From NCBI GenBank assembly GCA_018881555.1, contig JACAXG010000013.1, forward strand, positions 9,710,191-9,774,190: DNA of 64,000 nt, read 5' to 3'. The notes below the pieces were generated by a model. The model made no database searches. It worked only from the letters and a program-made list of their open reading frames with translations, and had not been told where the DNA came from. Positions 38,101 to 50,100 of this stretch are shown one piece after another (the stretch's first letter is position 1; each line of letters begins with the position of its first letter). Both the position numbers and the translations under genes were made by a program. This DNA comes from Amblyornis subalaris. Taxonomy: Eukaryota > Chordata > Aves > Passeriformes > Ptilonorhynchidae.

Positions 38101-41100
38101 TTTCAGTGCACTTTTTCAAAGTTACTGCTGCCCAAAATGCACAAGAACTTGTGTAGCCACTGTCATTGAACTGTATCTCCCTACCCTGGAGATTTCCAAA
38201 CCTCAGAGGAAGACTTTGGGATATAAATTAGTATAAGCTGTTGTTTGTCTTATTGCCAAGAATANCACAGGAGAGCAAGCGATACTTCACGCAATGACAA
38301 TTCTTATTTTTAGCTACCCAGCAAGGTGAGTTTGGTCTCCAGATGCTGTGCTGTCTCCATTAACAGCTCCTCTCTGTTGTCAATTGCAGCTTCTGCCTCC
38401 CGACGAAAATTGGCCCATTTTTGAAAGTCATCTTCATTCAAGACCTGCATAACACAATTTAAACAGAGCTTATTTTAAATTTAAATAAGAGAGGAATGCC
38501 AGCATTCTGGATCACAGAGACTTAGCTCCTATCCAAGCTGGTAAGGTACAGTGTCATCTTTAAAATAACACAGAATTTTCCAAGAGAAAACTCCAAGAAC
38601 AAGTAGTTTGTACAAATGACCTAAGACTCAAAAATATGACCTAGAGAAACTCTTGCTCACACAGGCCTTAGCTGGGAGCACAGTTTCTGAGGGTTGATCT
38701 ACATTTCACCAGAGTTGAATTTGACCTGTTTGTTGCACATAGACAACTTCTGTATGGAAGTATGACNCTAAGATGTACTAACTCAGGCTGACAGCAAGAT
38801 TTTTGAAAGCTGAATGCCAAGCAAAACAGAAAAAGGTTGGCTGCTCTGTAGACTCTTTTGTTTCTTGCTTGGAAGCACTGTAGAGAAGGTCAGATACAGT
38901 TACCGTAAGAGAAACAGAAATAAATGTTTTGAGATTGACCAAAAATCCATCATCTGGTCACATTGAGGAAAAATAGGAAAAAAAGACTGCAGACAAAGCA
39001 AATAGAAGGACAAAAATATGGGCTATATCTGGCTGGTTCTCTGAAGCATAAAGAATTATAACCGTTATATTTTTCTAGTAAATCTATTGACATGTACAGA
39101 GCAAAGGTGTAAACATTAGGCTGGCGTTCTCCCACCTTCTTAGCTATGCACAGAGTTCTCAGCCCATCACGGGCATAGTAGTCCAGATGCTTCTGTGTTT
39201 TTTCTTTTATTCTTTTCAGTCTCCTCTCCGCACTAATGTCACCTGTGAAACACAAGGAAAAGATTCCATATTTTAAGCACAGATCATTTTAGATCTAATG
39301 GCATAAGATTAAAAAAGAGTGGGCATTAGAGAAAAGTGGATTCCACTATAATGGCAATTTCTTTAAAAGCTCAAAATTGTTGGCTGTGCAGAAGCGGAAG
39401 TCTTGCTAAAGATCCTTGTTTCCTTTAAGACAAAATTACTTGTGTTTTTTGTTTGTTTGTTAATATTATAGCACTCTTTCTGACAACCTGAAAAGCAATG
39501 GTCAGGCCCTTATGACAGTATTATTGCAGAGTACACAATCCACGTGGGTTAGCACTGTCAGTGAATTTTAATTAGCACATTCCATATTCTAAGTACTACT
39601 GAGGGTAAATAAATACCTCACTTCTGATCTACAAGGATAACACTAGAGAAAGCTTATTATTTTTTTCATACTTCTAATGCCTAGATATAACATTTCATGC
39701 AGAAAAGACTACTGCAAACTTCTTTGTAAGAGACACAACAGAAGTAGCTCCCTGGCTAATTACCTTTGGCAGAGTCGTCCAGCAAGTCCATTATAACAGA
39801 GTCAGCGCCTTTTGTGTAGACAACAATNTCCTTGGTCAGAGGGTGTCTCACCACCACAGACATCCTCTTCCTGACTGAGTCAAATCCCAGCGTGTAGAGG
39901 ATATCGAAGGTCAGGAGTGTGCCCTGTGGCAGTTGCACTGTCACCTGCTCAGCNGTCCGGGACACGAGGGTGAAGCTGTAGGCCTGGGCAGCATAGACAA
40001 GAGCTGCCTCATCCGGGCTCTCAGCCTCGTAGCAAAAGTCTGCTGGCAGAGAAGTCTTAGTCACAGACTTAAAAACCTCATCCAAGGAAGCACTACCAAT
40101 ATCTGTGCTGTCCTTGTCCTGGAGCCCCTGGCCTCTGCTGCTGGCAGAGCCCTTGTTGTCATTGTCACGGCTCTCCAGTGCAGCAAGAGGCTCCTCCGTG
40201 TTCTTTGTGCTGAAGCCGGCGCCGAGGTCCGAACCAGACTGAGAGGATGAAAAAGATTGACTAAGGCTTGCTAATTTTAGCCTTTGAAATATCTGATGAA
40301 TCTTGTCCAGGGTGATTCCTGAAGGTTTCATTGGTGGTGGGATTGTGACCTAGAAATATGAGAAAAACTATGGTTAAAAATAAATAAATGTGAGCTACAA
40401 GATACTTCTCAAAACCTCTCTACCTAAATGACAATAATTATAAANGCAACTTCCCCCTTTCCCCTCTCACACTGTTTAACTGTGGTGGGAGAATTCACTA
40501 GAGGAGTCATATGTGAGTTGGCATCAAAATTTGGTGGTGATTTGTATCTCTACCACTGAAGCAGAGATGTAATCTAGCCTGTGTAGTTCTGTCAATTGCC
40601 TGGCAGATCAGAGAAAACCCAGTGTGNTCAACAAACTTCTTACAGCATATAGAATATAAAATCTAAAAGAAAAAGTGCAGATCCTGTTGTAGCCATAGCT
40701 ATTCACCAAACATAAGAAGACATGTTAGGAACGGATACACAGGCAAGGAAACAGTAGATATCACACAAAAGGCAAAGGAACTAGAGGAGAACTTTCAAAC
40801 AAACCATTTTTCACCATTTCAGATTTCACTGAACACTGCTCTGTGTTCTTAAACGGAAGCATAATCCATTTTCCTCACGTATTTAACGTTAGATTACCCT
40901 TTGTCTTGGCTCAGTAGCTGTGGAGACCAGGACTGTATTGCAGATGGCAAGGGCAAGAAAAAAGTCAGTAAGGGATGTGGAAGTCTTCATATGTATAAAA
41001 GGAGAAAGACTTTCAGTCTGGAGGGCAGCTTCTCTCACTCTCCTCAGCAGCCTGCTATCAGGAGTCACGTCCTTTTCCTGGAAGAGAAATTATTTAGTGA

Positions 41101-44100
41101 GGATTATTCCCATTTACCCTTGTCCTCAAGGAATAACTGGCAACTTCATAGACTTCTTGAATTTAGACCTAGAAATATGTAAGGTAAATGCCTTTTGTAC
41201 TTAACATCCAGGGAAAAAAGATATATTTCTAAAAGCTGCATAACTAGATAATTAGAAGGAAATGCATCTTGAAATAGAAGATGATCTCAGAATTTTTTTT
41301 CTTTTGAGATCTACTAAAAATCAAGAATAATCTTTCCTGTATCCCCTAACTCTGAAACTGCTGACTCCCGAATCAAAGGGCATTCCAAATCAAAGTATAC
41401 TTGGGGTCTCCCAGTTCTGTGTGGAAGCTGATAGTTATTTTCACAGAGAGCATTTTGTGTTTATGGCTTAGTTACAGCAGTATCACTTTTTATTTCCGGA
41501 GTAATTTCATTTTGCATCCAGAAAGAAAAGCTCTCTAAAACTGTTTTTCTTCAGTTTTTGCAATAAATAAATAAATACATACATACTTGTTCCTGAAATG
41601 TTTCTGTGATTTTACTACCACACTCTTTCTAATCAAACCTAAATTTGCAAGCCAAACTACTTAACAATGTCACTTACCTACAATTTAATTTGATGTAGGG
41701 CTACGGGAGTATCACTTTTAATGGAAATTTCATGTTAGCAGAATCTGGTTTGGATTTAATTCAGGGCCATATTTAACAAAGACTTCCAAATGTAAAAGAC
41801 AACTTCCCATGAGCCAACAGTTTTGGATGCCTTCTTTAAGGAACTGCCAAAGTTATTTAGCTGCTTTCTAGTGCATCTCAGCTATTACCCTCACCTCACT
41901 CAATCTGGCACAGTTTTCCCAAGTTCCGTAAACACACAACAGAAGCCACGCAGCCACCTTCACGGCTGTGCTGTGCTGAGCTGAACATGTTGCATTCTAT
42001 CTCCTGCTTGCTAAAGTGACAAGAGGTTCTTAAATAATTCTAATAATTGCAAATAAATCTACTGCTCATTTTGCAGCTCAGCTGAAGTCCAAAGCTGGAA
42101 CAAGGCTTTGCACTTTCCCTGCTGTGGAAAGCTCTGGTTCTTCTGGCTCAGTGTTTTAATGCTTTTTTATTTCACGTACAGGGAAAGGTTTGCAGTACTG
42201 ATGCAGTCCTTTCTCTAGCAAAGTAACACATGCTGAGGATAAGCCTGATTTTTTAGTTATCCTCTCAGGTCTCCTAAAAGAATCAGAGGATGAAAAGTTA
42301 AAGCTGTCATTTTTTAGAAACCCTTTCACAATATTGCACTGCAGCAGTTTCCGTGGGTAACTGGGACTGTGCCAAACAGAGCAATCCCAAATTGCCTAAG
42401 TGGACAATTCCAATGAAGAACACATATGTGCAGATACAACTGCCCAAACAGTTATGTTGGGAATTCTATTAAATTTGAAACATGAAAGATTAGAATATCA
42501 ACAACTCTTTGCACCACTATTCATCCAATTTCTTCATGCTTTGCCACAATTAGAATGAACATCACAAACACCAAATTACATGTGGATCTCAGCCTCTTCC
42601 ATCTGTCATCATCTCACCCAATTTCTTTTTCACCTATATCTTCAATATCTGCCTCTAGTTCTTGTCAAAAAGGACAGTGCACTACTGGATATTTCACTTC
42701 AGCAGCAATTTTCTGAACTCAAAATTTTCCTCTGGAAAAACTGAAAATTGTCGGGCTGATTGTGGCCTCAGAGACAGGTTTTAAAAACAAAACAATAAAA
42801 GAAATCAATATTTATCAGACAAATTTTTCTCATCTTCTTTTTCACATTAAATGAAAACAATGCTGACCTGAATTTTCAGCCTGAACATATATTAAAAACC
42901 CTAACCAAACAAAAAAAGAAAACCAAATGAAACAGCACTAATGATGGTGATCAGTTAAATTTGCCACCTTTTCAATGTTAGCAATTTTATTAGTGAAAAT
43001 GTTGATGATATAAAATGGTGCCATTCAATTTTTAAGGTTTNCTCATTAACTTGATAGCATTTCTTTTACTTGATGGTATGAAAACCTGATGACAATAGGA
43101 CAATGGAAATCTTCAAGAAATGCTTCTAATAGCAAGGCACTACTTATTGGAACTATTAAATCTAGAAGTAAATGTGCTGCTACTGCCTTAATTCATAACA
43201 ACGCCTAAAAGTAGAGACAGTAAATGTTAATTTTCTATAATGTTCCATTGCTGAAAGATGGGTTTTTCTTAAGAATCTCTGACTGCTGACATACATGCAG
43301 GCCCACAAACACTCTGTATACCAGGAATACTCAGGATGCTCCAGATTTATAGCAGAATAAAAATGCATCAGACAAGGTGATAAAAGTTCCAAAGGGCAGG
43401 AACCATAGAGACACTGAAAAATTTATTATCCCCATTTTATTCATAGGGAATTGGCTCAGCTGGCAAAGGAGGATACTACTATGTGTCATTTAAAGGACAT
43501 CATACAGGGCAGGCTCTAGGCAATATCTAAATGTCTCTATTTTTACAACATCTTCACAATTGCAATAGGGGGTTAAACAATTTATCCAGAGAGTGTGACA
43601 TCTATGAGCAGCTAAGGCTGGTTATTTCCACGANAGCAACTTAATCTTCTTCTAGAGAAGAGATATTTAATACTAGTTCCTCAGATATTGCTTTTACAGT
43701 GAATAAAAAAAAAAGTTTATTTATAGAAGAAAAAGAAGAGGCCTGGCAGTAAAAAATGTAATTGGGAAATATACTGGCAAGAAATTTCTTTATCATGCTT
43801 CAACGGTCATGACCTATGAGAAATTCTCAGAAGTTACGACTCATGGGTTCTCAAGAATCCATGGAGGTGTTCTCAACACCTCATGAGGACTGGGCTGGAA
43901 AATGCTAGGGTAACAACTGACAAAACTCCCATATTCCAAGAACAGGAGGAGTTCTGAGTGGTATCTACTACATGACAGAGGAATTGGATGAGGTAAGTAG
44001 GATGTTATAACAAACAACAACTGCAGCAAATAAAGTTCTGAGAATTCTCTATTTATTAGACACCTTTTTTTTTTTTTAATCAAGATTTGGAAGGATTTTC

Positions 44101-47100
44101 CAGGCCTTTAATTTTAATTGGAATTCTAATTTTGAAAGTGTATGACCTTCTCTTAGTGTTCACAAAAGCCTTGTCTGTTAAAAAAGCTTTCAAAAAGAAC
44201 AGAACAGTCTGACTTTAATTAGGCTGTGTTAGATTTTGAGAAGTTTCAGATTTAAAATTCATCAGAGTCTGCTCCCCCCTGACTGCAGCCTGCACTCTCC
44301 AGTCGAGGAGGTTTATTACTGGGGATTGGAGACTCCAACCCCTTTCCTCTCTTAGCTCCAGCAAGGCTTGGATTTCTCCTCTCTACCTGTTGGCTTCCCA
44401 CCACCAAATGCAACAGAAAAGGATAACTTAGAGGGTGTTAGCTCAGTCTGTTGGTACTCACAATGGTGCTGCTGAATGCCACTTGAGACTGGCTGCTGTC
44501 ACGACGACCGACTGACCTGTTCCTTGTGTGCCCCTGAAAATGCGCCCGGGCGCTCTGGGACCGCCTCAAGGGTCTCACGGTGTTGTGCTTACAAGTGGCT
44601 GGTCTCTGGAGATTCATGGGAGGAAGAGTGAAGTGCTGAAGTTTTGCAAACTCCTCGTCATCTAAATCCAGCTCTTTGTGGGTTTCCAGGCGCCTGGCTG
44701 TAAAACAGAACAATGAAACCTTACCTCTGATGCTGGGGGTTGTTTTGTATTGTTTGGGAGGAATTCTTTGATCAGTTAAAAAAACTTGAAACAAATTAAA
44801 CCAAAGCCGAAACGTTTCAAAAGCCAGCACCAGAAAAATTTCACTGTNTGCTGCAGTTTCTGGCAAATGCCACTGTTATCATTGCAAGAAAATAAAAAGA
44901 TGTTTACAAAGTGATCAGTCACTTTTACGGGCTTCTGCTAATATTTTGTCTCTTCAGCCGCATTTTGCAGTTGGAACAGGAGAGTGAAATATGGTAATTC
45001 ACAAATTTGCTAATGTTTTCAGTCACAGAACACAAACATCCCTTTGGCAGCTGCTTGCCAGCTTAATAAGATCCTTTCCACTACATGGAGCAAGAAAGCA
45101 GCGACCAAGAAGGGGCCTGAGTCAACCCCCCGGAATCAGAGCACCGGGTGCCAAGATCCTTCAGACACGGATTGCAGCCAGGATCCACGCCAGGAGATGG
45201 ATGCCTGTACTTTTCATATCACGCAGAAGTCTGTGGTAATTACTTTTAGACCCACTGAGTTTAATTACTAACTAATATCAGTTTGTGAGCTTANAAAATG
45301 TTGGCTGCAGTTCGTTTAGAAATAAGAAAAAATGTTCTCTTTGCATGCTCAAGTGGGTATTGAATGCAGGACAAATCCTAGAGGTGCCTGCAGAGGGATC
45401 TGGAAAACCTTTCCCATCTGATTTCTGAATCATTTAAAATGCCTTCACTTNTGTGAATCTCTGTAACAGGAGTCCCTCACAAAATAGACGCTAATCCACA
45501 AAGCTCTGNATTCAATCAGAAGGCTCAGTAAGTTTAAGTATTAATATTTAAATTAATAACATTTAATTGCTCCGAGAAAAAAGCAAGAGTAAAAAAGCAT
45601 CTCTCACCATTTTCCTGATGGGAAAACTCAATTCCATCGACAGTGCAGCGTCGGAATACCATTTTGTTTTCTGTTAGTGTCCCAGTTTTGTCTGAGAAGA
45701 TATACTGGATTTGTCCGAGGTCTTCAGTAATATTTAGGGCACGGCACTGGATGGGCAAATCTGCTTCTTCATCATACAGGTCAATGTCATTGTGAATTAA
45801 GAAGACTTGTCCCAATTTGACAAACTCAATTGACACATAAAGAGAAACGGGGATTAAAATCTGAAAGAGAGTTTAAATTCTCAGTGAGGGGTGAGACAAA
45901 TCTTACTGCTTTCTGTCAGCAATGTCCTGGCACAGGTACACTAATGATTTCCAAAGAAACAGTTCTTCCTGGAGACATATTGTAGGATTGATGAATAACA
46001 GTTCAGGGGAGAAAAAAAAGTCCTGCACACAATAACAATGGAGAAATAGGTATAACAAGTGGCAAATTAAGACAAAATTCCTAGAATACCAAATTCAAAG
46101 ATGAGAGAGATTCAAAGTATTCAAAGTCTTTCAGAGAATGCCCTTACAAAGCACATTTTCTGGATATAGGGCCATGCTCACTCTTACCCTGCTGAAACCC
46201 TGAAAGGATGGACTAGCACATACTAACTCTTAGTGTAGAAAAGTTTCACAAACAATTACTTCCCACTCAAGAGCTTTCTTGCCCTGAAATAATAATGAAT
46301 TCCTAAGATGCACAAATATTCTGTTTCAGTAATGAAGAATAATCCCCCAAGGAATCTCTGAGCAGCTCTGAAAGTTATATTCAGATTTTGCTCATATTAA
46401 AGAAATTCTGTCCACTTAAATCTCAGCAGTGACACCAAGAAATCTGAAAAGTGAATGTAATTTTTTCCCTTACCCAATAAAATGTTCTCTCCCAATTACG
46501 CTTAATCACACTCAGATATACAAGTATCCTACTTCTAATTTAGCTTCTTTCCTAGACCAGCTGAACCATACCTGGTTATTATTCCCCACTGGCACATTGG
46601 CAATTTTTGTTTCACTGTTTTTCTGAGATGTTAAGTTGAATTCTTATTTTGGAATTCTGCATATAGTGAGGGNAAAAAAAAAAGCTGACATTTGGATGTA
46701 AACATCCTCTTGCATCTGCTAGATATTCTGAGTTAAAGATATAACACATGTGTTTCCTATCTATATGCTTGTGGGGTTTCAATAGCAAGAAAAAAAATTT
46801 GCAGTTAGAAAGACAAAAAAAAAAGAAAAAAAAGAAACATTATTTCACACTTGGATGATTTGAAACACTCCTAGCAATATTTTCAAATAGGATTAAGAAG
46901 GTACTGCACAGCTATTAATTGATATTAATTGTTCATTAGTGATTATACTCAATTTTGCATAGCTTCTTCCTTGGAGGTAGCAGAGAGGTTTTCATCTTTT
47001 ACCTGCAACAGGATTATCATTGTCAGGAACACGTAGAAACCGGCAAGAACTGGAGGCACAAAATTGCCATTCTCATCTGAGACATCATAAGGTGGATGCT

Positions 47101-50100
47101 CCGAAAAGTTCCCTGTCCAAATGCCGTGCCCTGTAGGAATGAGATACGAGACTGAAATATGGTGAGCAGCGAGTCGAGTGACAAAGGCTCTGACATGTGC
47201 AGAACATGGACTGCTCTGGTAATTAAACAGAGGGAGCATTCCCAAAGCAACGCTCCCTGAGCAATGCTGCAAATCTCTTGGAGAATGCCAAGCACATGCA
47301 GAGCTCTGCAGCACGTGCACACAATTGATACGCAAAAACCAGTGAGAAATAAGCAGTCAGGGATGTTTTCANTCACCTCTCCTTCAGTAGGTGTTCCCCA
47401 TGGCTCTTAGCTCTGCACAGATCTCTCCTCATTCTACATTTTCCTGCTGGAGGACTCCATCTCTACCACCTACCTATAAAAATCCTCAGTGCTGAAGACT
47501 CTCATTCCTCTCATAGAAAGAAACCTTAGAATCTTTATATATAGACAAACTAAAATATGTCTCATCCTCGTAGACCGTTCTTGATTTCAATCTTTGTTAG
47601 AGTTGATAAACCCCCTAAATTCAGCCTGGGCAACTCATCTTTNCTTTCCCTCAATTAAATCAACAACATCCCACCACAATTGCTTTACCACTTTCCATAT
47701 TGTCCTTATTGAAACAAGCTTTTGTTAAGGAGGTTACTAAATTTACAGCATCAGAAACTTTTCACAGAGCTAAGGCAAACGACTCTGTTTCCCTCGTTGC
47801 ATCATTTGTCCAGATGCCAAAAACCTCTATTAGTCCACTTCTCATATCCAGCTGCAATAAAACTTCCATTAGCACCAGTTAAGCAAGCAGTTGTTTTGCA
47901 GCATCTGCCTACTAAAATGCTGCCAAAGATATTCAAATTATTTCAGCAAGGGTCTCTGGCTGCTTGAGACCACAGTCACATCTGAGCAAGGACAACTCTA
48001 CAAGCCAGTTCTGACCCCAATTTATCACTGTATGTAAGAACAGCCCCAATAACTGATCCACCAGTGATATTTCTTCCTAGAACCCTACATTCAGATAAGG
48101 CTGCAAAGCAAGAACTCATGGTAGAGCCTCTGGACAGTTTGGATGGTTGAAAGCTAATGGACTTGTTACTGTTTTACATGTTTCACTTAGACAATGAACA
48201 TTTTCTTTTATTTTTTTTTTTTTAACCTGGGCAGATCAATTGTTTTTTAAATGCTGAGTTTCTCATCTGAGACTACTTAAACCTTAAATTGAAGGACTCT
48301 ATTACTCAAGGGCCCCTACACACCAGACAAAGTCACNTCTCTAAATCTACATGACAGCAGCCAGGGAACAAGGAAAATAAAGTCTCTCTCTCCCTCACAC
48401 AGAGCTCAGTTGTCAAACTGAAATCCCATTTTGGTGCCAAAAAAGCCCACTGCAACATGAAGCAGTAAAATTAAAGAAGCGATTAAGTCAGTTCAATTGT
48501 TCATCTGTTTNGGATGGCCCTTGTTTCCCATGGCATTACACTGATGCCTGGCTGGTGTGTCACTTCCCATACCTCCAGGGCAGCGTAGGAAAACTTGATT
48601 TGACTGTCGCTAAATCAGAGCAGTAGCACTAAGCAAGTTATCACTGAAACAAAATCAGTTAGAAAGAAGAGGGGCTCATGGGAGCCCCTGTTATCTCTTT
48701 AAAGCAGTGCCCCATTCAAAAGTCAGNGGACTTAAAATTTGGTCCTTTCCTGAGTTAGGGAATTCTGTTAATTCTGGCCTGCCTGGGACAGATTGCAATC
48801 AGAGCTGGAAGACAAGCATGGGCTTACACACAGTGAAGATGGTGTTTTTGAGATTAGCAATCCAGTAAACTCTAGTCAGTTAACACCAGTTACTAAATTC
48901 ATGTGTGCTCGCCTGCAAGTACCCCAGAAAACTGCAGGCTATTCCAATCTAAACAGCTATTCCATCTCACATCCTGATGCAAAGGGGCTTTTGAGAAGGA
49001 AGGAAGGATGTNGTGGAGACTATATACTGAATGAATTAGATATGAGCAGCTCGTGGGCTCTAAATTGTGTGTCTCTGTCTAATATCACTCCCAAACATAT
49101 TACAGGAAGATGCTACTGAAGTGAAAGTAAAGCAACATCATTTTACTTTTGCTGTTATGCACAAGGAACAAACACCCCCCTCAGGAAGCTCTCAGGAAGG
49201 AAGGAAGATCTCAGCTGGCAAATATCAATTCCTACACTGCAGTAACTGAATGGCTTTCACTTGCTTTACACTTATTTTACCATAGTGGAGATGAGTCTTA
49301 CCTGAAACATTTATAGCCATGGATGAGTTTTCTCTCATCTGAATTGCCCAGACTTGCCAGTTTAACTCATCTATTGGAAAGACCAAGGAACCTAAAGACC
49401 TCAAGAGCATTCAGCTCTAGATCTCCCTCATGTCTATAAGATCAATTTTAATCACCATTTAGGAAAAAGATTTTTGTCGGTTCTTCATACCTACAGCTCC
49501 AACAAGGCACATCGCAAGCAGGAGTCCCACACAGAGGAAAATATCCCTATTCATCCGTCGCTCGATCCTGCTGCGCTTGTAACGAGGACCGCGGTTATTT
49601 AGCATGGCCTTAGTTTCGTGACCTTCAAAACACAAATGAGTATCATCATGTTTATGTAATATTTTGTATTTTGGTTTGCTTTTTTAAAAGTCTTTGTCTC
49701 CCAGAATGAGAGCAAAATGACTAATGTTGACTGTAGTTTACTTCAGAATTTTGCTTGCCCATCTTCCCATTTGACTGAATAAATCAGAGTCTAAATCTGG
49801 AGGTTTACCAAAGACCTTCATTACATTGCAGATTTCAGCTGTCATATACATTTTGCTGTCCCAATAACAGCAGATTCAGTAGGATCATAAGGTTTATATA
49901 AATATTCAAAAGCCAAATATCCATGATAATGAAAAGAAAATGAACAATAGTATTATATTTTTATATTTTACAAACAAATTGCTTAGGGGCTATACAGATT
50001 CCTGAACCCTACATTTAAATATTTTTCAGCAGCCATTTAAAAGCCACTAGATACATTTTGTATATTAACTTAAATAAAACTCAAGAACTCCGATCCAGCA

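Larger units (their letters stand above)
41078..44461 (-). other. ATP10B intron with poly(T) and SINE-like fragment
   Basis: 3.4 kb, GT/AG borders. It contains AAATA/CATA units near 41565-41586, a possible MIR-like fragment at 43425-43605 and a T15 tract at 44063. Confidence 0.85.

Noticed and set aside
48793..49119. Open frame of 108 codons antisense inside an ATP10B intron
   Set aside because: No recognised homology and no start-context or splice support.
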